Translations under genes and position numbers: made by a program
Shown here: one piece after another, positions 9,849 through 21,222 of the stretch
Layout of the letters: the number at the start of each line of letters is the position of its first letter
Numbering within the stretch: position 1 is the stretch's first letter
The notes under the pieces: model-generated
Database searches by the model: none
Told to the model about the DNA's origin: nothing
The model's input: the letters and a program-made list of their open reading frames with translations, nothing else
Assembly: GCA_038373865.1 (NCBI GenBank)
Contig: JAXGGA010001025.1
Span: 62,001 to 126,000, forward strand
DNA: 64,000 nt
Reading direction: 5' to 3'
Origin: Uloborus plumipes
Taxonomy: Eukaryota > Arthropoda > Arachnida > Araneae > Uloboridae

Positions 9849-12006
9849 TCTTCCTTTGAATCCTCTAGAAGAAGCAGGGCAAATAACGATAATATTTTTT
9901 CCTTGACCAGCGGATTTGATTTATATTGGTTTAGGGATATAACGCTGTAGTTTGAAAGTTAATTTTTATTGAGAATACAGTTACATTATAACATTGAGAG
10001 TCAAATTTAGAAGCTTAAGGAGTTCGAAGCGAGAAATTTTCAAGAAACGTAAATTTTCGAAACATTTAATTTTCATAATTTGGTTTTACAAGACCATTTT
10101 ATTTTCAGTTTTGATACTATTAGTGCACGCATTAATTTTTTTAAAAAAATAATAATAACTGTTTGCTTTTACCACCTTAAAACGTTTATGCGGAAAAATA
10201 AAATGGAAATTAAAACTTAGTGACTACGTAATTCCAAGACCATTTAGTGCGAAAAAATTTTACTAACACCCCTTTCCCAAAATAGCAACTATAATTGCCA
10301 TGAAAAGTTTTAACTGCTTATGTTACGAAAAAAAAATCCTTCAATTGTATTTAAATTTTAACGATATGCGGGAAATTAAACTATACACAAGCAAACTCAT
10401 CTTGCTGATATAGTGCAGCGGTAAACTGAAGGTAATTCAATGTTTTATCACTCAAATAATTAATCGCGTCAACGTTTCAACGCACCAATAATTCTTCGCA
10501 CAAATAATTTCGCACATTTTTGCAGTAATCTGAGTTATTTATGCGATAAAACATTTGATAAATTTAATTTTACTATCCAAGCACAGAGGTATTTATTCAA
10601 TACAGTACTATGGTGTTACATTTTTACTTTAAATTCCAAATTATTAAAGGTATTTAAAAACGTACTGTTTATATTTCATTTTCCTCACGTCTTGGTTTCA
10701 CAAACTTATTTTGACCTAAATTAATAAATAAATAAACAAGTAAAGTAAAAATTGTATATGTAAAAAAGAAAGGACCTAATTTTTCAATTCCTACAATTTG
10801 ATTAATAGTACTTATAGTAGCAAAATAGTCCGCTGGTCCAAAACTTGGATGCTAAAGAAATTTCAAAAAAAAAAAAAAAGTACCGTTGAAGGTATTTATC
10901 AAAAATTAGAAACTGATTGTTATGATTATCCACTAATATGCAAAGACTATTAAAAAAAAATACCAACTAAATGAAAAACCTTAATATGCATTTCATTTAA
11001 CTAAGATGCAATTAATATCACAGCATAAAGAAAAACATTGATTGGTGTTTTACGAAAAATAATCTTTTTCATTATGAAACGGTCATGTCGATAAAATCAA
11101 TGAACTAAGATTTCATGAAACATTATGAATTATTTTAAACCGCTGATTTCTTATTCATTGCGTTTCAAAAAGAGCAGTTTAACAATAACAGAAACACACA
11201 AAGTATTGACATCGACATTGATTCTTTTTGAAAATGTCACTGAAACCACTTGGTGAGAACAGTTGAGAGCTCAGTTGAGAACAGTCTTCAATTTATTGTT
11301 ATTAACTGTCCTGCTACGTTAATTGATACTTATCGAAAATATTCCACAAAAAGGACGATTCTGGAGGAACTGCTTGAAAGGAGCTGTTGAATTGAACTGA
11401 ACTGAACTTTCTGTCACTTATCTTTGCTCATTGAGTCGTGGTTATTAATTATTAAATTATATTTTTTCTGATTAGAATAGTGTTATTTAAAACAGAGTTT
11501 AAGAATCAACGAAAGGTGATGGTGTGTATCGCGTTTTAAAGTTCTCAGTGCTGTACGTTATTCCAAATTAAAAAAAAAAAAAAAAGCTGAATTAGCTTTG
11601 TAATAAAAATATTACGTATGTGTGCAAATGACGTAGAGCTTCGATTCGCATTGCGTTGTTCTATATTTGAGATGGAAAAAATTAACTAGTAGAAGTGTGT
11701 GGCATGATTCATATCTCATAACTAGGTTTTGTTCCAATAAAATTAACAGAAAACTAAATTCAGCAAAAGACGAAGAAAAACATATCAAATTTCGTAGCCA
11801 ATACCAGGAGTATAAAATTAACGAATAATAAACGTGAATCCTACGCTTTAGATTAGCTATGTATTGATTCAAATTAATTAGAATGTAAAATTATATCTCG
11901 AAGATTTATACTAAAGAGGGTAGGCATAAAGAAGTAATATACTGAATATATATTGTGTAAAGATAATATCTGAGCAAATCACAAAGCACAAAGTTAGATT
12001 ACAGTT
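9849..12006. promoter_or_regulatory. GR1-GR2 intergenic DNA and 5' flank of GR2
   Basis: AT-rich DNA without a credible gene. 11480-12006 is the duplicated counterpart of the GR1 flank. Short homopolymer runs occur at 10867 and 11570. The start codon of GR2 is preceded by TAGATTACAG just as in GR1 (1079-1088), so either that is conserved leader sequence or a weak splice acceptor. An 86-codon minus-strand frame (11612-11872) lies in this flank and has no support. Confidence 0.4.
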
Positions 12007-13173
12007 ATGTTCTACAGAAATACAAACATGATTTTAGATCCAAATGAGAAAAATATGAATGGTTTTTCCAACATCCGTACCTTTTACAAACCAATACAAA
12101 TATTACTTTTTTTCAGTGGTATTAATACCTTTAAAAGCATTACACCTGCAGCGAAGGTTTTTTGGTCATTACTAACTATTTTTCTGGGGATTGCAATTAT
12201 TCTTACTGCAGTCATGTTATTAAGTACCTCTAGTTTCGTCCAGCAAGGGGTGACTCAAAAAAATCTTGGACAAATCGGTTACGCATTCGTTGCAATTTAT
12301 CTAAATATTCTTTTGAATTACAAACGAAAAGATATTGTTAAGGTACTTGATACCGTTTCTTCTCTACCCTTACCTATAAAAAGTGAGCTGAGATATAAAA
12401 AGGTAAAAGTTATTATTAGTCTCATTGTTTTTATTTTTGCAGTTTTCTTATGCTTTAGTTTATGCGCAGCTCAGTTACTAGCTATTAATGAGGACAAAAA
12501 CAATACTAATCAAGAGCATTTGCCTTTGTTATTTGACACTTTCAAATCAGAAGAATACAGAAATTTTATTGTAGGAGCTTTTCTATCAGTCGTGTCTCTT
12601 ATTTTATCGATTTTTTTCATCGTACCTTATACCGCGTATACAACATTCTACTGTTTAATTTCGTGGCACCTGAAAGGCGTTCTTAAAGATTTCTCACAAC
12701 AGTTGGAGTCACAACCTTTGCTGCTCGTCAAGCATCTCCAGTATTACGACGCGTTGACTAAAGTGGTACTCGCAGTAGATAAGCATTTACAATCACTGAC
12801 TCTTGCTTCAGTAATGTATGCGTCGATTTCTGTGTATATGTCACTGTTTAATTTTTTCGATTATAAATCGCTTCATCTTTTTGTACGTTTTGCTCCAGTA
12901 ATCGCGGCAGTGTACATGGCTTGCCTCTTGTACGGAATGCTGTCAATTGCGGCCGAAATCCCAAATGCAAATACCGATGTCTACAACGTGTTACGTGATG
13001 TTGGACATTATGTGGGCTATCCCTTAGAAATGGTAGTGTTCATGAACAAAGTTCAATCTGGACTCTCACTAACTGTAGGTGGATTCATTTCCATAAGAAA
13101 CGGATCGTTTTTATGCCTATTAGGTACTGTTGTTACGTATTCGCTGCTGGTCAGAACCTTTCCTGTGCAATAA
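12007..13173 (+). CDS. Gustatory receptor-like 7TM protein GR2 (388 aa)
   Basis: Closest relative of GR1 and probably a product of the same duplication. Seven hydrophobic segments are in the same places, and it has FYCLISWHLK, AEIPNANTDVYNVLRDVG and a last segment ending GTVVTYSLLVRTFPVQ. The start is fixed by an in-frame TAG at 11995-11997 and matches the GR1 start (MFYRxTNMIL). From about 12640 to 13010 it is nearly identical to GR1 at the DNA level (only scattered changes), while 12130-12630 is much more different, roughly 70-75% by eye. That step points to partial gene conversion. Small differences near the last segment (FISIRNGSFLCLL for LVPIRKGLFLCLV) include loss of a normally conserved positive residue pair. 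No stop or frameshift. Confidence 0.85.
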   Translation: MFYRNTNMILDPNEKNMNGFSNIRTFYKPIQILLFFSGINTFKSITPAAKVFWSLLTIFLGIAIILTAVMLLSTSSFVQQGVTQKNLGQIGYAFVAIYLNILLNYKRKDIVKVLDTVSSLPLPIKSELRYKKVKVIISLIVFIFAVFLCFSLCAAQLLAINEDKNNTNQEHLPLLFDTFKSEEYRNFIVGAFLSVVSLILSIFFIVPYTAYTTFYCLISWHLKGVLKDFSQQLESQPLLLVKHLQYYDALTKVVLAVDKHLQSLTLASVMYASISVYMSLFNFFDYKSLHLFVRFAPVIAAVYMACLLYGMLSIAAEIPNANTDVYNVLRDVGHYVGYPLEMVVFMNKVQSGLSLTVGGFISIRNGSFLCLLGTVVTYSLLVRTFPVQ

Positions 13174-14506
13174 CATATCACATGAGGATGAGGAACGTAT
13201 TTTACAGATCCGTAAAATGTTTTACGATTTGAATATTAGTTGGTCGACTCACAAAAAAATGTCTGAAAATTGAGTTTGAAAGCTTAGCGTGGACATTTTC
13301 TCTCTGTATAACGAGTTGCTTCTCAATATGTTGGCTTTCTTACTTCATTGGCGTTGTTGCTACCACCATTTTCCGCTGTTCTACAGACGTATTCTCGATG
13401 AAAATGGTCGGATATAGAGCTTAAATTCAGATTTTGAGCAATTTTTTGGTGTTTTAACGTTTTGAACTTTTAAAAATGAATGAAAAGTTGTAAGTTATAA
13501 TATCAAAACTATATTTGTTCTTTGCTCGGGATATGCATGAAGACCGTGAAAATCCAGTTTTTCAGTGAAAAATCATGTTTTTTATGACTGACATATAGAA
13601 AAAAAGCATTCATATTGTGCATGCAGCAATCAAAAGCTGTTTTTATCATCCGATTCCTCGATTTCCACTCTGCATTGATACACTTATCCTGGAAAAAAAA
13701 TGGTCCCACTTTTTCGGTTTCAAAATCGCGACTTGGATTCATTCCGAGCTCTGCCGGATTTAAGGGGTTGAAAAATTCGAAACTGTAGTAGTAGTACAGC
13801 ATAGTAGAAGAATTTTGGCACATTTTGAGCCTACATAGAAGTTTCTATCAAAATGCGCGAGTTTGGTGGATTTTTGACCAGTAAGCCACATTGTGCGACG
13901 TGAGAAATAGCTGATGGAAATTTGAGCAAAAGGCCACTTTGAGCAAATCTAGCATCGTACCTGATTTCTTAAATTTATTAATATATCAAGGACTGAAATG
14001 GTCTAACATCAATCAAGCAGCCATTTTGTACACATATTAGTTTTGCCATTAGAGATACCACAACATAACTGCAGTGGCAAAATCAACATTCAATGACTAC
14101 AACCATGAAGTTGAAGCATCAGGTCCCTTGCCAAGATCCTAATAAGACTGAGAAGTAGACATCTTAGGGGGATGAAAATTCAGCCGAATGGAACAAGAAC
14201 ATACCCCAGTTGCAAAAACTGTGACACAGAATTAAGTCTCGAGCATGGTCTTTCTTCCTCGGCCCTCTCAACGAGAATTCAACAAGTCAGTGACTTGCAA
14301 TACACCACCAGCTCGTTTATTCCATCCATGGACTGCAGTTTCGTGCTTAGATATGCACTCATCAGCATGGAATAGGAACTCTCTCTTCGAGGACCTTTAT
14401 TCGGATTGTGCTCAGAGAGCTGAGATTGCGTGGACAGTGCATCGGGCCTTATTTGACTTCAAAATTTTCTGTCCATTTACACGACATCAACAACATTTAC
14501 TAAAGG
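13174..14506. other. GR2 3' flank, nothing recognised
   Basis: Non-coding DNA of mixed composition. Short frames (13509-13823 minus, 14172-14375 plus, 14245-14514 plus) show no family signature or conserved partner elsewhere in the window. The 14050-14500 part is less AT-rich than its surroundings and could be an unrecognised repeat. Confidence 0.3.
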
Positions 14507-14545
14507 TGGAATGAAACTTCTGCCTTTTCGGCCTATAATGAGTTA

Positions 14546-15228
14546 CAGGGGTGCCCATCCCCCCAAGTTCAATGGCGCAAATTCCCCCCCCCCCCAAAAT
14601 TTTCACAACCCTCTTGTGCTTTTTATTTTTTATTTTTCCCCTCTTTTTTATTAAATTGATTGTTTAAAATATTATGTATTTATTTATTTAAATATTATTT
14701 ATTTTTTTAAATTATTTATTTATTTATTTAAATATTATTTATTTTTTAAAATTATTTATTTATTTATTTAAATATTATTTATTTTTTTTTTTAATATTAT
14801 TTATTTATTTTTTTAAATAATATTTATTTATTCTTTTTAATATTATTTATTTTTTTCTTAAATGTTAGTTACTTATTTTTTTTTAATTATAGCTATTATT
14901 TTTTTATTTATTATTTATTTTTTAAAAATACTAATTATGATCGGAATAGAATCGCTTTCGTTTTCTTCTAGACATTCCAAGCACACACACACAGGAAATA
15001 AATAAATAAATGAAAAATAATAATAACGAAGTAAAAGAAATAATTTAAATTAAAAAAAAATAATAAATAAATAATTTTTATTTAAGAAAAATCAGAAAAA
15101 ATGTAAATAAAAAAGAATTAATTAATAAATAATTTAAATAAACAAATATATAAATTAGTTTTAAAAATCCCCCCCAAAAATTTTGATGGCGCAACTTGCG
15201 CCATAATCCCCCCTTGTGGGCACCCTTG
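14546..15228. mobile_element. hAT-type MITE with AT-rich core
   Basis: Terminal inverted repeats CAGGGGTGCCCA (14546) and the complement of CAAGGGTGCCCA (ends 15228). Perfect 8-base target duplication ATGAGTTA at 14538-14545 and 15229-15236. Just inside the ends, ATGGCGCAA recurs in inverted form. The core is low-complexity ATTTATTTATTTAAATATT sequence (14620-15150). Non-coding. Confidence 0.85.
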
Positions 15229-15510
15229 ATGAGTTATGTTGTAATTTTTCATTTTCAAATTATAATTACAGTTACATATTGTAATTCAAGCTATATACAA
15301 TTATAAAATATGATAAAATAAGATGAAATTTGTATTGAATTAAAATGATTGTATGTATTAAACCAGAAACTGTTCAATAATTAACAAAATATTCTATATA
15401 ACAAACATACTTTTCTTACTCCAAAAAGGGCTTCATGTTACTTATTTACAATAAAAGAATTTGGAATGTCTGCTTTTCTGGTTCTAAGAAAAAGTAAGAT
15501 CTCACACGGA

Positions 15511-15684
15511 AAAAATCGCGGATGGACTGGAAGCGGAAACGAACCACTTCATTTGGAAATAAGCTGGATTAGCGAGAGCACACGACTTAGTGTGCTTAGA
15601 GCACACGGCTTATGCGTTCTCGCTGATCCAACCTATTTCAAAATGAAGTGGTCCGTTTCCGCATCCAGTCCATCCACCATCTTT
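15511..15684. repeat. Hairpin-forming inverted repeat
   Basis: GATGGACTGGAAGCGGAAAC at about 15519 and the complement of GATGGACTGGATGCGGAAAC ending about 15675. The arms continue through CCACTTCATTT and a GCGAGA block to a small loop near 15590, about 75 bases per arm with a few mismatches. Probably a small foldback element or cruciform inside hAT copy 2. Confidence 0.6.
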
Positions 15685-15727
15685 CCGCGGTCTAGCTTTA
15701 CCAGTATTAAGTAAAAATAAATAGTTC

Positions 15728-16407
15728 AATAGGGTAGTTGTGACCTATTGAATATCCCTTTTTTAACGACTAGATATTGTTAAGAGGCTTACAAAACACA
15801 AAAATTCACCATTGCCGAATTTTAAAACACAACGGTTGATTCTTAATGATTTTTTTAAAAACCCACGCGCAAAAGAAGCGCGCCTTGAAACCGAAACCCG
15901 TGACGTCAGATGGCTGTAACTTTCAGCCTTTCATCCATAAAAATTGGATTTTTGCTATATTATCGTTTCATTGCGGGATTTTCTCCTTCCGTAATCAATA
16001 CTCTAAAGTCTACTAATTCACTATTTAAAACTGGATTTATCAAAGAGCAATCCAATACCCTGCTAGGGGTGATTGTTTTGATATTTTTTGGCGAAATCCG
16101 TATTCAAATTTTTAGAACTCCTCACTTGGCGAGGAAAAAAAATTACGGCAGCGCAGAGCGAATAACAATGCGGAAGCCGGAGAAACCGGTTTCTCGAGCT
16201 CCTCGCATCTAAGTTTCTCGCTCTTTCTTCGCCTTAGTAGAAAGTTCAAAAGCGCCAACGAAGGCCCTGTGACGTCACAGCCGCTTGAAATTTAAAAATT
16301 ATTTAAAAAAAAACTACTGGTCGCAGCGCGAAAATTTTTTCGCCGTTGATGTTCATGTGTGTTGCTCTATCATATAAAAATAAAATTGAAAAATCGAAAA
16401 CTTCCCT
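15728..16407. mobile_element. Inserted segment with ATAGGGWAGTT ends
   Basis: Inside the hAT copy, the left edge reads CAATAGGGTAGTT and the right edge the complement of CTAATAGGGAAGTT. The neighbouring repeat at about 16815 shows the join without it (AAATAGTT...AGTGAAATTATTTT), so an insertion is well supported. It holds two TGACGTCA-type palindromes (15901, 16271) and a 100-codon frame (15910-16212) with no recognisable content. Confidence 0.5.
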
Positions 16408-17008
16408 ATTAGTGAAATAATTCTAAAAATGAGATACCGTAAGCTAAAAAGGCTGTGTAACATTAAGAATATTAAAACATAGATTATAGTATCACATTGT
16501 ATGCATTTATTATGCACTCAAGGCCAAAACTGCAATGTGTTGAAACTTAAATTTACCTGCCGCTGACAGAGCGTGTTAAAAAGGATCTGGCAGACCTGCC
16601 GAGTTGGCTTTGTTGTTTCTGTTCCGTTCTGTGCTGTTGTGCTTGGTGTCCGTTTCTATCTATATGTTTATGTGTAGTTCAAGTAAAGTGTTCGTGATAT
16701 GCTCATATTCTGGAATTGTTTCTGACAGGTAGGAATTTTGAATGAACTCTATTTAGAGATTTATCACAGTCCATCCGCCATCTCTTCGTGGTCTAGCTTT
16801 AACGTTACAAAATAAAAATAAATAGTTATTCAGTTAGTGAAATTATTTTAAAAATGAGAAAGTAAGCTAAAAATGCTGGGTAACATTAAGAATATTAAAA
16901 CATAGAGTATAGTATCACATTGTATGCATTTATTATGTACTCGAGGCTAAAACTGCAATGAGTGCGAGAGCCGAAGCTGCGGTTTTCGGCCAAACTACGC
17001 TTTGTGCC

Positions 17009-18116
17009 AAAAAATAAATAAAGAAATAAATAAAAACACCTAGATAAAGAAGAAAAGTGTGCACTCTGTTACCAGTGATAACATTGTTCTCCTTTAAAAT
17101 AAACTTTAAATTCCTAAATTTTGCTAAGAAAAATATTTAGAAGTTGTAGAAAAAGAGATACATTGTTTTTGAGAATGACTCGTTATTTCCGATTCTGCAA
17201 CAAAGTAATTTATGAAACTCTAAAACCTTTTGCATTCCATTAGGAATAAGAACCCCGATTAAGATTAAAAAAAACGTATTCAGATTGATTCGCTGAAGTA
17301 TGCAAACACCCTGAGATTCTAGTGAAAGTTAACCCCTAAATTGCATCCTCTTAGTTTTTAGAAGAGGGGGAAAAGAGAGAGAGAAGAAGGAGGGGAAGAT
17401 GATTTGACACTAAAAATAAAAGAGAATTACTAGGCACGGGTTGAGGTAGTCTTAAATCTAAATAAAATCAGATGTCCCCACCCAATTAAATATTTTCCTT
17501 AGTTTTAAATGACTTTCATCTGTAAAGGAAGTAAGTTAATTTCTTTCTCCAACACTCACAAAACCTCAGTAAGACCGAAAAAGTATCTTCAAATCTAATT
17601 CTCGTAAAATCCAGCATTCTGCAGATTTTTCTGAAGATGACTATCACTTAAACACAAAATTAGCGCTTATTGTCGGGGTAAAATGTCTTTACGCGTTTTA
17701 CATGCCACTCCCCCTCCTGTTTGTATCTAAATTTATTCACCTCTACCGGCTTCCTTTCTACGCGTTCAACGCTGGAATTTTTCGGATCACTTTTGAAATC
17801 AGTTTTTTCAGCCCGCTCTGCTGATTCACTCATGTTTCAACAAGTGAAAGTCGATCCCTAATTAGATGTTCCTTCGCAAGCTCCCGTTTCAGTTTCTTTT
17901 CTTCGCCGCCCTAAAAAACTGGGGAGGGAAGAAAAACCTCACTGCACGAGAATTCTTTAATTGTTTTTTCCCTCAGCGGTTAATTTTCGAACTTTTTTTT
18001 TTTTTCCTCTTCAGTGAAATGATGTTCTTTCGGCGCTTAATGCGAAAGAAGTTTCTGCACGTGGCAGAATCGGGGATTTATTAAATAAATACTCATACTG
18101 ATTTAATATATACCAG
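17009..18116. other. Gene-free stretch
   Basis: Low-complexity purine-rich tracts around 17370-17400 and T-runs near 17995. A 72-codon frame at 17866-18084 is composed mostly of F/K and looks like a composition artefact. Nothing recognised. Confidence 0.4.
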
Positions 18117-18470
18117 CACTGTAAAAAATGAATGTTGTTTTTGCAGTATAATGCAGCTAGTTTTATTGTAATAAGCTGTAAAAATTGGTGATTTTACAAT
18201 AATAAATGGTAAAATTGCTAACTTTACAGTACTAAACTCTAAAATTGTTAATTTTACAGCTTATTGATTTGCATTTTAGAGTTTTAAACTGGAACCTCTG
18301 CTGTCAGTATTATACAGTTGTTTTCATAATATAATGCAGCTAAATTTTGCGGCAATGAACTAGAATTTCTAACTTAACAGTAATGGAACTAAAACTTACT
18401 AGTTTTACAGTTTATTACTGTGCATTTTTCAGTTTTACATTGTAAAAACAATTGTTCATTTTTTACAGTG
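18117..18470. mobile_element. CACTGTAAAAAATGA-family MITE, copy 1
   Basis: Begins CACTGTAAAAAATGAATG and ends in the complement ATTTTTTACAGTG, followed by TA. The interior is a chain of short units related to CTGTAAAATTGCTAATTTTACAGT. Other copies are at 22985-25229 and 37363-39654 (both split by insertions) and 54796-55295. It marks the left edge of the block holding GR3. Confidence 0.7.
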
Positions 18471-20040
18471 TATTGGCTAGTGCTTAGTAAGGCACATATT
18501 CTATGTGTGTTTAGTTCAGTGTACTCCGCAAGGCCAGTTTTAGGCCGATTGGACCGATTGGGTCCAATCTGGCCTTGCGCAGAAATTTTTTTTTTTTTTT
18601 GCTTTAGATAAAATAAGCTAATTGCTATGGGAAAAATAATTGTATGAAAATATAGAGTGAAAAAGTAATATTTAACTGATGTTTATCCTGGGAATGTTGA
18701 GCTACTTCTAGTCCAATTATTGGGGTATGGGAAGCTTCTGAAACCTATCTACAATTAAAGTTATCAAACATATTTCAAAGCATCTTATGCAAAATACATT
18801 GATGGAATTTTTTTTACACATGTGTCGAGTTCAACACCTTAATAACAAGAGCATTACCTGAACATACTTTGTATTCAGAAGAAATAGTGTAATAAGTTCC
18901 GAATGTTAAAATTGCTAAAGTATTATCAATTGTTACGTTGACCGATAACACTTGGGCACCTCGCAGAGCTTCATTATCATAAGTGCAAAGCAGAAGTTGT
19001 TCCGAGGTCCCCAATTTAAGGGACCCTAAAAGATGTCCTTTATTTTATTTTATTTAATTTCAAGCATAGCCTAAGTACATTGTTAAAACTGAAATCTCGA
19101 AGCATATCTGAGACAGAGAGCATTCAAAGGAAGCACCTGCCAAGAAGTATCTGAGGGCATCTTATGAATTCTGACCCTTCTGCTAAAGTCATGAGAGGTA
19201 ACCTAAAAGGCAATCTTTTAGACATAAATTTCTAAACATTGCCAGGTAAGGGTCTGTGAACCAGTTAGGATTTATGATATTTTTGATTGTTTAAGAGAGA
19301 GAGAGGGGGGGGGGGTATGATGACTCTAACTTGCATCTATCCCTGCTTCCACCCACCTTCGTCCGACGCAACCAAAGACATATTAACATCGCTTTTTTAA
19401 AACTCTTGAGGATTCGTATCTTTCTTTCCAATGATTTTTTTTTACATTACGAATTTCTCATTGTTAAACTTATATCTTACGATTTATAACTCCCCCCCCC
19501 CCCCATTCTGCTTCCCACTGCATGCCAGAGTTATCCTAACATGGAAACCTAGCACAGGAGTAACAGCCATATTGACGTTCTTCTTTTTTTAAAAAAATAA
19601 GTATTGATTCTTGAATCAATCTTTACGATGAACATAAATAGAAGTTTTCTTATTATAAATTAGCAAAATCATTTTTTTAATTTCGGAGAGTGGTTAGCAA
19701 TTCAATCAGAAACATTAAAAAGTGTTTTCGTAATGTTTTTCCAGATTTTATAACAAAGCCATCAATTACATAATTTCGTGAATCAAATAGGAGAAGTGGG
19801 TATTTCAGTCAGAAGGCAGACAATAATGCTGTGTTATAATTAAAAGAACAATAGCGTGGCGTGATAATAATAATGTCTCAAGTTGAAAAAGATCGTAGCT
19901 TCCATATCATCATTCAGAAGTAAAACCTCTTCCTTGGAAATTGGTAATGACTGAATACTTGTACAACGAATTAACCAAAAAGAGATTTATTTTATTTTAT
20001 TCTCAGATTTAGTTCTTAGCGAGTGACGACTGGCATAGGA
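18471..20040 (+). promoter_or_regulatory. 5' flank and probable 5' UTR of GR3
   Basis: 18471-19260 matches 25230-26000, and 19310-20040 matches 27090-27823, upstream of GR4, with a ~1-kb insertion only in the GR4 copy. A good splice acceptor, pyrimidine-rich TTTTATTTTATTCTCAG ending at 20006, precedes ATTTAG and then an in-frame TAG at 20017-20019. A 5' UTR intron is therefore likely. A minus-strand open frame at 18814-19014 is also open in the GR4 copy but probably is chance (see findings). Confidence 0.45.
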
Positions 20041-21222
20041 ATGAGTTCCCGAAAGATCCCTACTTTTTTACAAAAAGAAAAAAAAAGTAAAATGAAAAAT
20101 TTATTTCTCATACGTTCTATTTATAAGCCTGTGCAAATACTATTGCTTTTTTGTGGCATTAATACATTTATAAGTTTAAGTTTTACAGGAAAACTACTGA
20201 AACTCATCTTTGTCAGTTTTTCCAGAATTGCCTCACTGCTTACAATATTTATGTTCTTTCTATCGCTGAGTGTTCTTTACTACGACATTTCGCTAAGTGC
20301 TATCGCACCATCAGTTGTTACGTTCACAGCTATGTGCATGCGTTTTCTTTTGATACGCAAAAGTAACAACATTTCAGAAGTACTTAATAGAGTTCGTTCA
20401 CTGTCTTCAACTCGACATAGTATGATAAAATATAAAAAAGCTAAATTACTTATTTATTTTGTGACTATCCTGCCCGCAGTTTTTCCTGTCAACCTTTTCT
20501 TTGGTCATTTGTTCATGGATGATGAGACGAAACTAAATTTTATTAAAAAGTATTATCCCATATTGCTAAACAGCGATGATTCAGAAAAATATCCATCATT
20601 GGTATTTACGCTTTTTATAGCAATTAATACCGCTATATTTTCGGTATATTTCATTTTTCCTTACTTTGTGTATGGAATATTTTACTGCCTTTTCTCGTGG
20701 CACCTAAAAGAAGAGCTCAATAATTTTGCAGAACATTTGAAATCGAAACCTTTTCAACTTACACATCACCATCGTTACTATAACATGTTAAAGAAACTAA
20801 TAATGAATGCGGACAAGAAATTGCGTTCTTTGACACTTTCTGCAGTGATCTTTGTTTCAACTCTTGTGTACGTATCTCTCTTTAACTTCGCTTACGACGT
20901 TTCTTTCGAAAGAAAAATTTCTCTGGCCCCACTTTTATTAGCTCTGTTCATGGCTTTGACATTGTACCTTATGCTGTCATTTGCTTCAGAAATTCCAGAT
21001 GCCAATTCTGATGTGTGCGATACGTTACGTGATGTTGGGGACTGTGTGGGCTACTCCCCAGAAATGGCAGTATTTACCACGGAAGCTCAAGCTGGGCTGT
21101 CACTCACAATAGGAGGCATGATTCAAATTAAAAGAGGATTATTTTTAGGTCTTGTAGGAACTGTTGCCACTTACTCGTTGTTGGTTAAAACATTTCCTGC
21201 ATTTCCTACCCAAGTAAAATAA
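20041..21222 (+). CDS. Gustatory receptor-like 7TM protein GR3 (393 aa)
   Basis: Member of the same receptor family, from a different subgroup than GR1/GR2. The start is taken at ATG 20041 because the open frame further up begins only with GTG (20023) after a TAG; a second ATG at 20092 aligns with the start of GR7 and is an alternative. From 20041 the hydrophobic segments lie at about 54-79, 87-106, 135-158, 187-213, 262-284, 294-315 and 366-383. Marks: SIYKPVQILLL near 26-36, FYCLFSWHLKEEL at 214-226, HHRYYNMLKKLI near 243-254, SEIPDANSDVCDTLRDVGDC at 316-335, and GTVATYSLLVKTFPAFP at the end. No stops or frameshifts. GR4 is its duplicate. Confidence 0.85.
   Translation: MSSRKIPTFLQKEKKSKMKNLFLIRSIYKPVQILLLFCGINTFISLSFTGKLLKLIFVSFSRIASLLTIFMFFLSLSVLYYDISLSAIAPSVVTFTAMCMRFLLIRKSNNISEVLNRVRSLSSTRHSMIKYKKAKLLIYFVTILPAVFPVNLFFGHLFMDDETKLNFIKKYYPILLNSDDSEKYPSLVFTLFIAINTAIFSVYFIFPYFVYGIFYCLFSWHLKEELNNFAEHLKSKPFQLTHHHRYYNMLKKLIMNADKKLRSLTLSAVIFVSTLVYVSLFNFAYDVSFERKISLAPLLLALFMALTLYLMLSFASEIPDANSDVCDTLRDVGDCVGYSPEMAVFTTEAQAGLSLTIGGMIQIKRGLFLGLVGTVATYSLLVKTFPAFPTQVK

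Larger units (their letters stand above)
14507..17008. mobile_element. Second copy of the hAT family, degenerate
   Basis: Its left end, about 14508 (GGTGGAATGAAACTTCTGCC), resembles the left end of the hAT at 3444. 15290-15420 matches 3620-3740, and 16400-16995 matches the right part of that element, including a CCGAAGC stretch at 16973 and a decayed end near 17000. It contains a hAT MITE (14546-15228), a hairpin (15511-15684) and another inserted segment (15728-16407). A part of its right half is present twice (16400-16530 and 16826-16955). No transposase frame left. Confidence 0.6.

Noticed and set aside
14172..14514. Two overlapping + strand frames after GR2
   Set aside because: Less AT-rich and at first gene-like, but no domain, start context or duplicate copy supports coding.
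15910..16212. 100-codon frame inside an insert
   Set aside because: No recognisable motif, and the host segment looks like a non-coding transposable element.
20023..20040. GTG start codons giving longer GR3 (and GR4 at 27806)
   Set aside because: GTG is not a normal start in animals; an ATG follows 18 bases later and an in-frame stop lies just above.
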